Source of the DNA: a virus | Direction: 5' to 3' (one strand) | Virus record (IMG/VR): IMGVR_UViG_3300007517_000146 | Location: 1-51,207 of that record | Length of the DNA stretch: 51,207 nucleotides | Shown: piece by piece, positions 40,941-51,207 of the stretch | How positions within the stretch are numbered: position 1 is the first letter of the stretch | How the letters are laid out: every line of letters begins with the position of its first letter | The notes under the pieces: model-generated | What the model was told of the DNA's origin: nothing | The model's input: the letters and a program-made list of their open reading frames with translations, nothing else | The model's database searches: none | Position numbers and translations under genes: made by a program

Positions 40941-43900
40941 CTACGTTAAGGCGCTATGCCCGGGGTATGCGACGGCTTGTATTACAACATCCATGAAGTA
41001 CACATTCAATGGGCTGTAAGTCTTCTTTACCACAACCTTCTGATTGGTAGTAGACCGGGCCTTATCTACCATCAGAGGGGCAGGCGTGGGGGCCTGTATA
41101 CTACTAGGGTGCGCTGCTGGTAAGTTCACCTTTAAGGTCACGCCCTTCGGTGTACCATCAGATACTGCCTTCTTAATGGATGCAGTAAGAGTAGCGACTG
41201 CCTTCATATCTACTTGCTCCCTAATTGATAGGGTAGTCCCAGCCACTGCACTGGGGGCCATAATAGCAACCACCCTATCATATGAGGCTTGTATGTGCCT
41301 CCTCTCCTCCTTGAGGATGACCTCCTTATTACTGGCAGATGATAGTATAGACCTCCATATGTACTGCCCTATGATGGTCTGATTATGTAACTGACCACGT
41401 AACTTAATCTCAGAGGAGATCATATTATCTACTACAGAGTCAGGTCTCAGTGCACTATTGGTGGGGGCTGTAGGGCTGTACCCATATATGGATGGGTCTA
41501 CGATAGATGATGCTACCCTATCCCCCGTGTAATCCATATTGAGCTCTATAGTCTTCTGGAACTCCCACTCTATCGCTTGCTGCGCTGTACCTACAAAGAA
41601 TGGACTATCTGAACCCATAGGGTTGGTATACCCCTGCAACCACGTACCCCTCTTAGTAGCAAGGAATCCCTCCCCTATCATAGGCACATCTTTAGTAGCC
41701 CCCGATAGGGTGGATGTAATCTTACTCCATACTCTCTGCATCCCCTTCGGGTCTAGCGTCCCCCATAACCCCATTACTAAGGCACTAGTTAAAGCTACAC
41801 CTCCCGCTATAACTGCCCCACCCGCTATCGCAGCAGCACCGGCCCCTAATCCTAATACACCCGCTATACCCGCACCAGCAGCCATTACTGCCCCACTACC
41901 CGCCACATACGATAGGCTGGCTATAGCACCCCCTAATGCAATACCGCCTATCGCACCACCTAACATAGCTACACCTGTGGCACCTGTCTTCTTACCTACT
42001 GTGTCTACAGTATTGGCTAATGTATTTACAGACCAATCAAATACCTTAGATACCCCCTTAGCAGTCGCTGTCACACCTGTAGTTATCGCAGTGCCGGCAC
42101 CCCCTAATCCTTTACCTATTGCAGACCCTGTATTACTAACCCACCCATTGACTGAATCTTTTATACCCTGCGGTGCTAGTAAGTTAACTAGACCGTACGT
42201 GGCTGTCCCTATCGCACCTATAGCTAATAATCCTAGACCCACTAAAGAGGCAATACTACCGAAGGTTAACCCTACACCTCCTGTAATTAATGCCCCCGCT
42301 AATCCAACCATAACCCCTATACCGGCTACCAACTTACCGCCTACAAACATTACGCCAGCCATCACACCGGCGGATAGTAAGCTCATAGCCCCTACATACC
42401 CAGCCTCTTGTGCTAACTCCTTCTGCTCCCCTGTTGTATAAGTGGAGTCGGGTGCATAAGCTTCTGCCGCCCTACCGAATGCCCCCCATATATCAGTGGC
42501 CTCGAATAGACTGAACACTGAGAATAGTGTCTCTGTCAGAACCCCTGCACCTTTCTGTACCTTCCCCCAATTGGTAGGCTTACTCCTCCTAGCTCTCCAC
42601 TCTGCATCAGACATACCGCCACCTATACCACGGGGTGTTGATGATACACCCGGCCCCATCCTCCTACCTGGTTGTGTGGTAGCGTGGGGCGTGGCATTAT
42701 GACCCATATCTATACTCTCACCCAATAGTTCCTCAAACCTATCCGCTACATCTAAGGGCAAGGGTGTCGCCATACCTGCCCATTCATGCCTCATCTTCCC
42801 TAGGGGCCCGCCCTTATCTCTTAGCTTATCCAATGCCCTCTGCACTAAGTGGAGTATCCCATCCTCATCAGTCTTCACCGCCCCCTTATTCAACTTCAAT
42901 AGGGAGCCTGACTGGTGTAACTCGCTCTCCACTACCTCCCTTATTACCTTCTTTATCTCATCCTTATAGGTGCCCACAGGGTCTAATAACTCTACCCCCG
43001 TGGGTGTTACTACTGTATTGTATGGCTGCATACCATCCGCAAACCTATTCGCTATAGATGCCTGGAACCCCTCCCCATAAACACTTCCCCATGACTTAGG
43101 GTTCGCTACTATCTGCTCTATAGGGGCATTAGTGAATATCGATAGGAATGGTACCCTATACTCTACTACATCCTTACCAACTAATACCTTACTAACTAGA
43201 GATGTATTGTCTAAGGCAGTGAAGTACCTATCAACTACATCCAATACTGGCGATGATATCTCATCTACTAATGTACTGACCCGCATAGGCTTACCGTGTA
43301 CATTAGTCACGGCATTAGTAACTTGCTGTAGGTACGGTTGTGTCCTCATGTAATCACCAAATAGGACACCATTAGTCTTCAAGGAACTATTGATGGCGTC
43401 TTGCGCTATCTCTACAATCTGGTGTACCTTAGCAGGTGGTAATATCACAGCACTCTGTGCCACACCCCTAGTAGTGACATTATCCGTAAGGTGTGGGTTT
43501 ATTGAGTACATCGCCCCATGCTTACCCTCACTTATCGTATATAGGTTATGGGGGGTCAATTGTGTACCGGCAGGGGATACTACTCTCGCCACCCTATGTG
43601 GGTATATCTCGTACTCACCCACCTTCCTACGTAAGAACCAATCCCTAGAGTAATGTTTATCTAATGCTTCCTCTATGGCATTCACTTCCCTATTCAAGAA
43701 GAACCCACCTACTGATGCAGCAGCAAACATACCCAATGTACCTACTGCTGTCAGCCCTACTGTATACGCTATAGGTGTAGGTAGTACCCCTAGTAACATA
43801 CGAGCGGGTGTCCATAGGGGACTATCCGTTAAGGATGTCTTACCACTTATACCAGTTGCTACTTCATCCTCAATCCACTCCCCTTGCGCTAGCGGGACAG

Positions 43901-46900
43901 TGTCATCCCTCAGACCATTCTTACTCACACTGAACGCTTTGATACCATGTATGCGTACCTCCCTCATCATATTCCCGAAGGTACTACTTATTAACTTACT
44001 ACCCGTGAGTATCGCCCCCATTAGACTACTATCCATACCGTTATAGGCTGGATTCATATCCTCCTTCAACATGGCCGATATTAATGACTCAGGGGGCTGA
44101 TGCGCCATCTGCTTAGTGACCGCTTGCCTATGTGATAGTGCGAGAGCTATCAAAGGATCCTTAGCAGCAGCCGATAAGGCACCCGCACTAGGGACACTAT
44201 ACTTTCTAGGCTTAGCTAAGGGTTGCATCTTGGCAGTGTACGAGAGTATACCTATAGATGCCCTCCTCAAATGGGCCTGAGTTATTGGTACATTCTCCTT
44301 AGTCAATGTCTGTAACTCCCTCATGGCATTGACCATATTGAAGTGTAAGTCCTGACTAGTACCTATTGAATTGAAGAGGAATGATGCGGACATAGAGTAC
44401 GTGGCAGTTGATAGGTCAGCCCCCGCCCCTTGCACCTGTAAGTATGGCGTCACTCTATCCCCAAACTCGCCCCTCCTCAATGTCACACCACCTAGTACCT
44501 GCACCCCCACGAACGCATTGGGGGCATCGAATACTATTAACTCTGACATCTGCTTCCATAGTGAACTGGCAGTAGCCCCTAACTCTTTGCTACCCTTCAA
44601 CATCTTCCTATTAGTTAGGAGATTGATACCACCACCCTCTTTAACGTACTGCTTCGCTAATAGGGACTCCTCATTAATAGACCTATCAGTGCCCGTAAAT
44701 AACCGCACTGTATCCCCTATGGATCTCATTAGGCTATTGCCACCATCTAAGTGGTCATATAACCTATCCATACTATCTTTACCCATAGATGCAGTAACTA
44801 ACCCTACACCTAATGCTACTGCCCCTAATAGAGTCGCACCCTTTAATGCTCTCCTAGGTAATAGGTCAGGTAATAACTTCAACGATACACCTATACCGCG
44901 CCCTTTCGAGACTACTGTATCGAGGGCCGTCTCAACTTCCTGGCTTATGTTGGGGGTTATCTGTACCGCCTTATGTATCTTATTATCGTATAGAACCTTC
45001 GAGGCATTATGGTACTCCTGTAAGTTACTGGCTAGTGCATCCCCACCTATATCGTGACCCCTCCTCAAGATTGTATCTATATCCTTCTCTAAGTGCGATG
45101 CCTTCCACTGCAATATACTCTCCCTCGCTTGCGCCATTATATTATCTGTAGGGGCCGGTCTCTTCCTACGTACTAATCTCATGTACTCATCTACTGTATC
45201 CCCGGCACTCTTCCCCATGCCACCGTACATCGTCATGGCAGCAGTACTTACAGTTGCATACATCGCCACTGTCATAGCCCTCTGATATGTCCACCCCCCT
45301 GCCTCTAAGTTGGGGATGGCACCTGTCGCATCCGTTGGTGCCTTGTACCCTAATATAGGTACCCATGAGGGGAAGTACTCGCCCTCTAACTTGCGTGTGG
45401 ATTCAGCATTGAATGCAGCATTACCTCTCTCCTGGTACCCAGACCATGAGGGGGGTTTATCCATACCTATAGCTATACCGAATGTAGATGATGTGAATAG
45501 CGTCCCCAATGTGGCCATAAGCGCTAGCACACCCGCCCCCCTACCTATTACCTTCTTCAATGTATTAGGTAATGGGATGCGTGGTCTCCCCATACGGGAT
45601 ATAATGCCAGCCCCTAAGCGGCTCTCCTTAGTTAGGGCCGCTGCCATATACAAGCCACTCCCTGCTACTGCACCTATTACACCACCGGTAGTAGACCCCG
45701 CCTGCGATGCGTAAGGGTCTGTAGGACTAGATGACATCACCGCACCAAGGGCACTACCTGCTGCCGCCCCTAATACACCCCATATTAGGGCCCGACCTAT
45801 ATGTCTACCATAGAATGATGGGTCAGTTAATGCGGAACGGGTACCTATTGTTGTAGGTGTCTGCAACATCCCCTGCGCTATAGATGATGGGGATTGTATC
45901 GCAGGCATTACCTTCGGCATGAATGCCTTACCAGCAACCATATAATCTACACCAGTCATTGACATACTGATGCGTAAGGCACTACTCGGTAGTATTAGGG
46001 CCGTATCCGTTAAGGCAGTCACTACCCCACGTATCCCTTTATCCCACCCCCCATCTAACATGTTCTTCATGAATGGGGTACGTGTTGCCAGAGACCGTAT
46101 ACCCGCCTGTGCTAGGTTAGCAGTCCCTGTTATCAATCCTAATCCAGTGAGTGTCGTCAGTATTGCTGTACGTACCGTAGAGAAGTCACCCATAAATGTC
46201 CCAACATTAGGGTCTTCATTCAGGGCCAAACCTACAGTCCCCCTAGCATCCCTTGTGACCTTGAATGGTAATGGTATGGGGATAGATATACCCGTTACAA
46301 TAGGGCCCTGTATACCTACAGAGTAATAGGATGTACCCATAGTCCTCATAGACCCATCTTCATTATAGGTCGCACCCTTTATACTCTCCGCCATGAACAT
46401 CTGCAGGTTAGGGAGTACGGCCTGCTTCGCTATGACCTGTGTACCTCCTCTTACATAGCCTGGTTCCTGTTCCTTACCACGTAAGGTCTTCATCCACCCC
46501 ATCGCATAGTAAGCGCCCATTAACTCAAGGCGTGAAGCATCCCCCGCCCTCGCCCTATCCTTCACCCTTTTGACGTACGTTGTCATGTCTGCGAGTATAG
46601 TGCCTTCCTTCTTATTCACTGTCTCCCAATCATCCCTCCCTACCTTCAGGAATGATGTGAACATACCCGCTACTAATCCCAACCCACCTCCTATAAGGGC
46701 CCCTGCCAATCCCCTCCTACCCTTACCACCTACTGCCTTACCCACACCTACACCCACTAATCCCAATGCTATAGGGTCTAATGTACCCTCTCTACCTTCT
46801 CTCATTGAAGATGTCACGGTACCTATGGCCGCACCTACTACTGCCCCAACTATCGTACCTAATACGATACCCTTACCTCCCATCGTGCGTCCTAGTATAC

Positions 46901-49900
46901 TGCCGGCAGCTACTGCCCCTAATGACCCAAGGACTGTACTATCTAATGTCCCCGATGATGTCATACTCCTTGAGGTATTCATTGCCCCTGCAATGCCCTT
47001 TGTTAAGACTGTCATCGCTACTAATGATAGTGCCCATGCGGCAGCCGTATTCCTCCACTTATTACCTTCTAAGGCTGCGAACGACATACGCATGAAGTCA
47101 TCTTCCACACCACTCATGTGCAGTACTACGCGCGGTGTATTAGGGAATAGTTCTATTCCTACCATCCCCCCATTAAAGGATGTTACCTTCGGGTGTGGTA
47201 CTGCACCACTAATGGCACCAGATAACTCACTGGCTGTAATATTCAATGCCTTCGCTACCGTATCCCTTCTCATGGCGTACGTGAGTATTCGCTGTCCCTG
47301 CTTAGCGGAGGCAATGTAATGTGCTGGCACGAATAACCCTGCCGCTAATAGGTAATCTAGTGGCATACCGGCTACTGTTGGCAGTAACGCATCCCCTTTA
47401 AATTCACTAGATACCTGTATACCCTCAGCCCTCAGTGATAGGGCCGTAGTTAATTGGGTGAATATAGATACCCCATCAGTCGTACGCACTAACTTCTCCG
47501 CGAATAGGCTGAGGGCTATGATACTAATCGCTGCAGTACCTAACTTACCTTTAGTAACACCAGATGTGGCATCCTTCCCCCACCCCGCACGCACCCTATC
47601 TAACTTCTTCTTAGTCACGCCAGACATGTATGATGCGTGCTGCCGTGACCTCAGTGTCTCCCCTATAATGGACATCGCCTTAGAACCTACCTCACCCCTC
47701 GCCCCTGGTATCTTGAGGACATCTAACATCACATCATCTATTAATGTTATCTCTCTTACTAATGGATCTACTAATGGCCCTAACTTCATCTGCGTAGCTC
47801 TATATATCTCTGCCTGCACCTTAGTACTCGCTATATCCAATGCAGGGTTCATGGCCTTCATACCCTGTACTACCTCATCCTCTACCCTCTGCAGCATATC
47901 CGCAGGTATCTCATGCCCCCACCTTATATTACCGCTAGCAAACAGTGACCTCTCCATCTTCGATATAGCTACTGAGGATGCCTCTAAAGACTTCACTACC
48001 TCACGCCTCTCTTTAATGTGCTGGAGTATCCTACCTGGGCCTTCTGTTATTGCATTCAATACACCCAGATCAGGGCCGAGGGTATTACTCAAGGCCTTGT
48101 ACTCTGCTAAGTACTCACTTAACCCACCTGTACCTTGCAGTGCGCGCCCTATTGAATTAGTTACCTCATCGAAGGAGAATATATCACCCAGTACCTTGAT
48201 GTCTTTAGAACTCTCCACACCACCACCGAAGTGCTTACTCACTGCCCTGAATTGCGTTATAGGTAATGGTACAAGGTCCAATACCTCCTGTATTACAGAC
48301 GCTACACGTGATGCCCTATCCTTGCCAGCATTCTTTAACCTGAATGTGACATTGGCTATATCATCATCTACCTTCGCATACTTACCCGTCAGTACTACAT
48401 CCGCCCTCGCTTGCTGCCACGCATTACTAATACGGGGATTAGCTTGTAGTAGTACCTGACTCCTCTCTTCTACATCCCTAATGAATGCCAGTGCTCTACT
48501 AGAACTATCATTGAGCTCTACATCAAGGAAGGCTGGTCTCTTCATCTCATTGACTACATTACTCAACCCCTTACGCAATTCTCTAGCCCCTTCCGACCCC
48601 TCAGTGTATGGGTCTATGTGCTCTAAGATAAATGGCTTGAGCGTGTTCTCCATCAATGTACCAGACCTCTCTCTCGTCAAGGTAGACATGTGGTACACAC
48701 TCGCACCCATCCTATCTAGTGAATAGAACCCTTTCATACCATACGCCCCCTCCATTCTCTGAAGGTCTGCCATGGCAGATTCTAATAGTGCCTTACCTTT
48801 AGTAGTGCGTGGGTCATGCTGCACCATTATCTGTGAGCCTACTACTGCCTTCCTTTCTACAGATAAGTAATCCACCATAGACCGGGCCCTCTCTAACCCC
48901 TCATAGTCTGCCCTAGTGGTACTACCTATCTCACGCAGTAACTCCTCCCTATACTCCGTTACATTGGTTGCCCCTATACCCATGCCCGTAGTTAACTGTC
49001 TAGCAAAGATACCCTGTACCATACCCCCTCTGAAGGTATTAGCGGAGGCACCCACATTAATTAGGGATTCCACCTCACCTTTCATCATCTCCCCTAAGAG
49101 GATGTTAATAGGTTCACCTATCGCTAAATACAGAGCCACAGATGATGCTGCACCTATCGCTATCTCTGTCCCCTTACTCAAGAACGTCTCGAAGAACCCC
49201 TTACTCTCCCCTGGGTAACTTAAGCCTCCCTTACCTATTACCTGCCCATTATCCTTATCACCCCACAGTGCACCACTAGGTGAGGCATATAGGTACGTCC
49301 TATCTAATACCCTACCTATTAATCCCGTTATTGAGGGTATGAACCCTACCTCATCCTTATATAATCTACCCCAATCATTACTAGCGCCCCACTCATTGAT
49401 GGCCGCACCTAAGCCCCCACCAGTTAACTCCTTATCGTACTGTGTCACATAGGATGTCGTTAACCCTACACCTGCACCTAGTAACCCACCCGCTAATGTG
49501 CCTATTAGGGCCCCACCTACACGGCCACTGAGCCCGCCCATTAATGTACCTACTAATGCACCCGCCACTACAGTACTGCCCACGTCCTGTGGTAATGAGT
49601 TTGCGTTACGCCCATGCTTCGCTAAATACCCCACCTGGTACATTGACGTGGCTACTGACGCATCATCATTAGTTATTATGTTCTCAGTTAGCCCTGCTTG
49701 CCTCATTAGGGCATTGTATTGACCACGGGCATAGAAGTACGAACCACCCATAGATGCAGGGAGTAAATACCCCTGATCTTTGCTTGCTAGTGATGCAAAT
49801 CCTTGCGGTATACCTAATGCCTTGGCTCTGTCTTCTACTACCTGACGCTCTATTAATGCCCTATTAGTTTTAGATGCAGTACTCTCTTGTAGTGGTATGA

Positions 49901-50570
49901 GCATAGATACTATAGTACCTATTGTTGGATGCTTATACTCAACTGGCATTATGTAAGAGGGGTCACTGTATAATCCCTTACCTTGCTCTACCGTCTTTAA
50001 CCACTCCTTCCGTAGTTCAGGCGTGAAGACATCGCTACTATAGAACCTAGTGCCTGGTTGGTATGGGTGTGCATACCCTTCTTTTATAAGGGTCTGAGCT
50101 ACAGACTTACCCTCCCCCGTAATGATGTCTCCTACGTACCTACCAAACTTATCCTTCTCCTTAAATGATACAGATACAGTACCATCACCTACTAACTCTT
50201 TGACACGTTCTGTACCTTCCCACCCAAATGGTTGATTGAATGCTTTACCTACTGCTGATAGAGGGTTGTACCCATTACTATTACTGTACCTACTCCATGG
50301 GTTTAACGCATCCCATACCTGGGACTTGTGCGATAACTCTGGCGCATCTACACCCTCTAACCTTATAATCTTCCTATCACCGTCTATCTTTACGGTGAAC
50401 GTATCCGCATCTGCTATATTGGTAATGACACCTCTTACTAACTTACTACTACCTCCCCTACTACTAATAGGCCGCATCCCTGTATTACTAATATCATTAC
50501 GTACCCCATGCCCATACTGCTGCGTAGGGTATCTCTGCATGTACCCCTCATCCCACCCACTACCACCCAT
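40941..50570 (-). CDS. Giant tape-measure-like protein with N-terminal nuclease domain (3209 aa)
   Basis: Residues about 45-195 form a staphylococcal-nuclease-like domain: D54/D56 (ADADTFTV), R70, D75-A-P-E78 (RLEGVDAPE) and R144 (KFGRYVGD), so the catalytic set looks complete, with an extra ~30-residue insertion after E78. The rest alternates long helical stretches with many Gly/Ala-rich hydrophobic segments (for example AGALVGTLMGGLSGRVGG), as in tape-measure proteins that span the membrane during DNA injection. At about 0.15 nm per residue it would imply a tail near 480 nm if entirely helical. The size, position among structural genes and hydrophobic segments support the call. A virion injection or surface protein is an alternative. 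Confidence 0.7.
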   Translation of the reverse strand: MGGSGWDEGYMQRYPTQQYGHGVRNDISNTGMRPISSRGGSSKLVRGVITNIADADTFTVKIDGDRKIIRLEGVDAPELSHKSQVWDALNPWSRYSNSNGYNPLSAVGKAFNQPFGWEGTERVKELVGDGTVSVSFKEKDKFGRYVGDIITGEGKSVAQTLIKEGYAHPYQPGTRFYSSDVFTPELRKEWLKTVEQGKGLYSDPSYIMPVEYKHPTIGTIVSMLIPLQESTASKTNRALIERQVVEDRAKALGIPQGFASLASKDQGYLLPASMGGSYFYARGQYNALMRQAGLTENIITNDDASVATSMYQVGYLAKHGRNANSLPQDVGSTVVAGALVGTLMGGLSGRVGGALIGTLAGGLLGAGVGLTTSYVTQYDKELTGGGLGAAINEWGASNDWGRLYKDEVGFIPSITGLIGRVLDRTYLYASPSGALWGDKDNGQVIGKGGLSYPGESKGFFETFLSKGTEIAIGAASSVALYLAIGEPINILLGEMMKGEVESLINVGASANTFRGGMVQGIFARQLTTGMGIGATNVTEYREELLREIGSTTRADYEGLERARSMVDYLSVERKAVVGSQIMVQHDPRTTKGKALLESAMADLQRMEGAYGMKGFYSLDRMGASVYHMSTLTRERSGTLMENTLKPFILEHIDPYTEGSEGARELRKGLSNVVNEMKRPAFLDVELNDSSSRALAFIRDVEERSQVLLQANPRISNAWQQARADVVLTGKYAKVDDDIANVTFRLKNAGKDRASRVASVIQEVLDLVPLPITQFRAVSKHFGGGVESSKDIKVLGDIFSFDEVTNSIGRALQGTGGLSEYLAEYKALSNTLGPDLGVLNAITEGPGRILQHIKERREVVKSLEASSVAISKMERSLFASGNIRWGHEIPADMLQRVEDEVVQGMKAMNPALDIASTKVQAEIYRATQMKLGPLVDPLVREITLIDDVMLDVLKIPGARGEVGSKAMSIIGETLRSRQHASYMSGVTKKKLDRVRAGWGKDATSGVTKGKLGTAAISIIALSLFAEKLVRTTDGVSIFTQLTTALSLRAEGIQVSSEFKGDALLPTVAGMPLDYLLAAGLFVPAHYIASAKQGQRILTYAMRRDTVAKALNITASELSGAISGAVPHPKVTSFNGGMVGIELFPNTPRVVLHMSGVEDDFMRMSFAALEGNKWRNTAAAWALSLVAMTVLTKGIAGAMNTSRSMTSSGTLDSTVLGSLGAVAAGSILGRTMGGKGIVLGTIVGAVVGAAIGTVTSSMREGREGTLDPIALGLVGVGVGKAVGGKGRRGLAGALIGGGLGLVAGMFTSFLKVGRDDWETVNKKEGTILADMTTYVKRVKDRARAGDASRLELMGAYYAMGWMKTLRGKEQEPGYVRGGTQVIAKQAVLPNLQMFMAESIKGATYNEDGSMRTMGTSYYSVGIQGPIVTGISIPIPLPFKVTRDARGTVGLALNEDPNVGTFMGDFSTVRTAILTTLTGLGLITGTANLAQAGIRSLATRTPFMKNMLDGGWDKGIRGVVTALTDTALILPSSALRISMSMTGVDYMVAGKAFMPKVMPAIQSPSSIAQGMLQTPTTIGTRSALTDPSFYGRHIGRALIWGVLGAAAGSALGAVMSSSPTDPYASQAGSTTGGVIGAVAGSGLYMAAALTKESRLGAGIISRMGRPRIPLPNTLKKVIGRGAGVLALMATLGTLFTSSTFGIAIGMDKPPSWSGYQERGNAAFNAESTRKLEGEYFPSWVPILGYKAPTDATGAIPNLEAGGWTYQRAMTVAMYATVSTAAMTMYGGMGKSAGDTVDEYMRLVRRKRPAPTDNIMAQARESILQWKASHLEKDIDTILRRGHDIGGDALASNLQEYHNASKVLYDNKIHKAVQITPNISQEVETALDTVVSKGRGIGVSLKLLPDLLPRRALKGATLLGAVALGVGLVTASMGKDSMDRLYDHLDGGNSLMRSIGDTVRLFTGTDRSINEESLLAKQYVKEGGGINLLTNRKMLKGSKELGATASSLWKQMSELIVFDAPNAFVGVQVLGGVTLRRGEFGDRVTPYLQVQGAGADLSTATYSMSASFLFNSIGTSQDLHFNMVNAMRELQTLTKENVPITQAHLRRASIGILSYTAKMQPLAKPRKYSVPSAGALSAAAKDPLIALALSHRQAVTKQMAHQPPESLISAMLKEDMNPAYNGMDSSLMGAILTGSKLISSTFGNMMREVRIHGIKAFSVSKNGLRDDTVPLAQGEWIEDEVATGISGKTSLTDSPLWTPARMLLGVLPTPIAYTVGLTAVGTLGMFAAASVGGFFLNREVNAIEEALDKHYSRDWFLRRKVGEYEIYPHRVARVVSPAGTQLTPHNLYTISEGKHGAMYSINPHLTDNVTTRGVAQSAVILPPAKVHQIVEIAQDAINSSLKTNGVLFGDYMRTQPYLQQVTNAVTNVHGKPMRVSTLVDEISSPVLDVVDRYFTALDNTSLVSKVLVGKDVVEYRVPFLSIFTNAPIEQIVANPKSWGSVYGEGFQASIANRFADGMQPYNTVVTPTGVELLDPVGTYKDEIKKVIREVVESELHQSGSLLKLNKGAVKTDEDGILHLVQRALDKLRDKGGPLGKMRHEWAGMATPLPLDVADRFEELLGESIDMGHNATPHATTQPGRRMGPGVSSTPRGIGGGMSDAEWRARRSKPTNWGKVQKGAGVLTETLFSVFSLFEATDIWGAFGRAAEAYAPDSTYTTGEQKELAQEAGYVGAMSLLSAGVMAGVMFVGGKLVAGIGVMVGLAGALITGGVGLTFGSIASLVGLGLLAIGAIGTATYGLVNLLAPQGIKDSVNGWVSNTGSAIGKGLGGAGTAITTGVTATAKGVSKVFDWSVNTLANTVDTVGKKTGATGVAMLGGAIGGIALGGAIASLSYVAGSGAVMAAGAGIAGVLGLGAGAAAIAGGAVIAGGVALTSALVMGLWGTLDPKGMQRVWSKITSTLSGATKDVPMIGEGFLATKRGTWLQGYTNPMGSDSPFFVGTAQQAIEWEFQKTIELNMDYTGDRVASSIVDPSIYGYSPTAPTNSALRPDSVVDNMISSEIKLRGQLHNQTIIGQYIWRSILSSASNKEVILKEERRHIQASYDRVVAIMAPSAVAGTTLSIREQVDMKAVATLTASIKKAVSDGTPKGVTLKVNLPAAHPSSIQAPTPAPLMVDKARSTTNQKVVVKKTYSPLNVYFMDVVIQAVAYPGHSALT

Positions 50571-50583
50571 AACATATACCCCC

Positions 50584-51132
50584 CTAGTTCAGGCAGATAA
50601 TATCACGTACCTCTGCCTCGCACCACTTCTCACACCTATGCACTAACCCCGCATACCTACCCACTAACGACTCAATGGTCATCAACCCATTACCACGCCC
50701 ATGCTTGATATCTATGCCCGTTACTACTACACCCGTTAGGGCGTAGAACCCAGCTCCTTCTGGTGTAATACTTACGTCTGTGTAGATGTCGTATAGGTAC
50801 TTACTATCTACCCATAACTCTAGTGGGGGGCGCCCTCCCTGTAACTCTATAGTCTGTGGGTTACCGTCAGGGTCTACCCTCCCATGTGGGGGTAAGTGAA
50901 AGTTATCATAGAACCCACCCTCTGCAGCATACCCATCACATAACTCCCAGGTGCCATTCTTATACACCTTCAAGCCCCTGAATCGCATCTGTATGCAGCA
51001 CGTATAACATATACCGCCACACCCTACTGGCGTAGGGCTTAATAGTACCAGGGGGTACTTGTACCCTGGGTCCCAGGTAAACGACCCCATGGCGCAACTA
51101 GAGGGGGGCAACATTGGGAACTGTCGTGGCAT
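50584..51132 (-). CDS. Cys-rich hypothetical virion-associated protein (182 aa)
   Basis: It lies 13 bp upstream of the tape-measure-like gene on the same strand. The N-terminal third has a Cys cluster (VGCGGICYTCCIQMRFRGLK); the middle is beta-rich, and the C-terminus has CEKWCEAEVRDIICLN. AGGAG precedes the ATG. Cys pairs may bind zinc. It is probably a tail assembly or tail-tube-associated protein by position only. The family is not recognised. Confidence 0.55.
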   Translation of the reverse strand: MPRQFPMLPPSSCAMGSFTWDPGYKYPLVLLSPTPVGCGGICYTCCIQMRFRGLKVYKNGTWELCDGYAAEGGFYDNFHLPPHGRVDPDGNPQTIELQGGRPPLELWVDSKYLYDIYTDVSITPEGAGFYALTGVVVTGIDIKHGRGNGLMTIESLVGRYAGLVHRCEKWCEAEVRDIICLN

Positions 51133-51207
51133 GATCCTATATCTCCTATATGTGTTCTATCTGGCTTATACTGCACTACATCCCTTAAGGTTAGTGGTAC
51201 TAGGTAC
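51133..51207. other. Window edge: no supported gene
   Basis: The last 75 bases contain only the upstream region of the Cys-rich gene, including its ribosome-binding site. No frame here can be supported as a gene. Confidence 0.5.

Noticed and set aside
41539-42441. Long rightward ORFs inside the tape-measure-like gene
   Set aside because: They are Pro/Ala-rich complements of the Gly-rich leftward gene, with no ribosome site or recognisable domain.

Overview
The window is part of a tailed double-stranded DNA phage genome, or a closely related prophage. The evidence is a nearly complete phage replication module, tail-fibre genes with classic fibre repeats, a very long tape-measure-like gene, tightly overlapping small genes, and one tRNA gene. 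I cannot name the host. The histidine kinase and one response regulator resemble phytochrome-type cyanobacterial proteins, which is only a weak hint.

Layout. 1-7385 is a leftward structural block: a truncated beta-helix adhesin or spike with a Pro-Thr repeat linker, three fibre proteins sharing one C-terminal motif, and a coiled-coil protein. 7570-8059 is a long structured leader RNA feeding a rightward block of unknown genes, a decayed gene and an RNA ligase (8060-12700). 12708-14513 holds a leftward Cys-containing gene, a small nuclease and a tandem pair of SLOG-like proteins. 14580-31135 is the rightward replication and nucleotide module: RecA-like recombinase, DnaQ-like exonuclease, family A polymerase, a second copy of the leader RNA, a sliding-clamp candidate, dUTPase, uracil-DNA glycosylase, clamp loader, ssDNA-binding candidate, UvsW-like helicase, dNMP kinase, double-length ThyX and Dda-like helicase. 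31191-34163 is a leftward signalling cassette: histidine kinase, two response regulators and a membrane coiled-coil protein. 34290-39311 contains primase, RuvC-like and RecB/Cas4-like nucleases, tRNA-Arg(CCU) and several very small genes. 39375-51132 is leftward again: two coupled genes, one with a duplicated HTH-like unit, then a 3209-residue tape-measure-like protein with an N-terminal nuclease domain, and a Cys-rich protein.

How it works together. The polymerase, clamp, clamp loader, SSB candidate, primase, recombinase and helicases form a largely self-sufficient replisome. The dUTPase, UDG, ThyX and dNMP kinase manage the thymidine and uracil pools. No replicative DnaB-type helicase is seen in the window.

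The most unusual element is a duplicated ~485-nt leader RNA placed directly before the first gene of two separate operons. Base-paired stems are kept by compensatory changes, and small hairpin elements that also occur elsewhere in the genome have inserted into its loops. I do not recognise it as a known RNA family.
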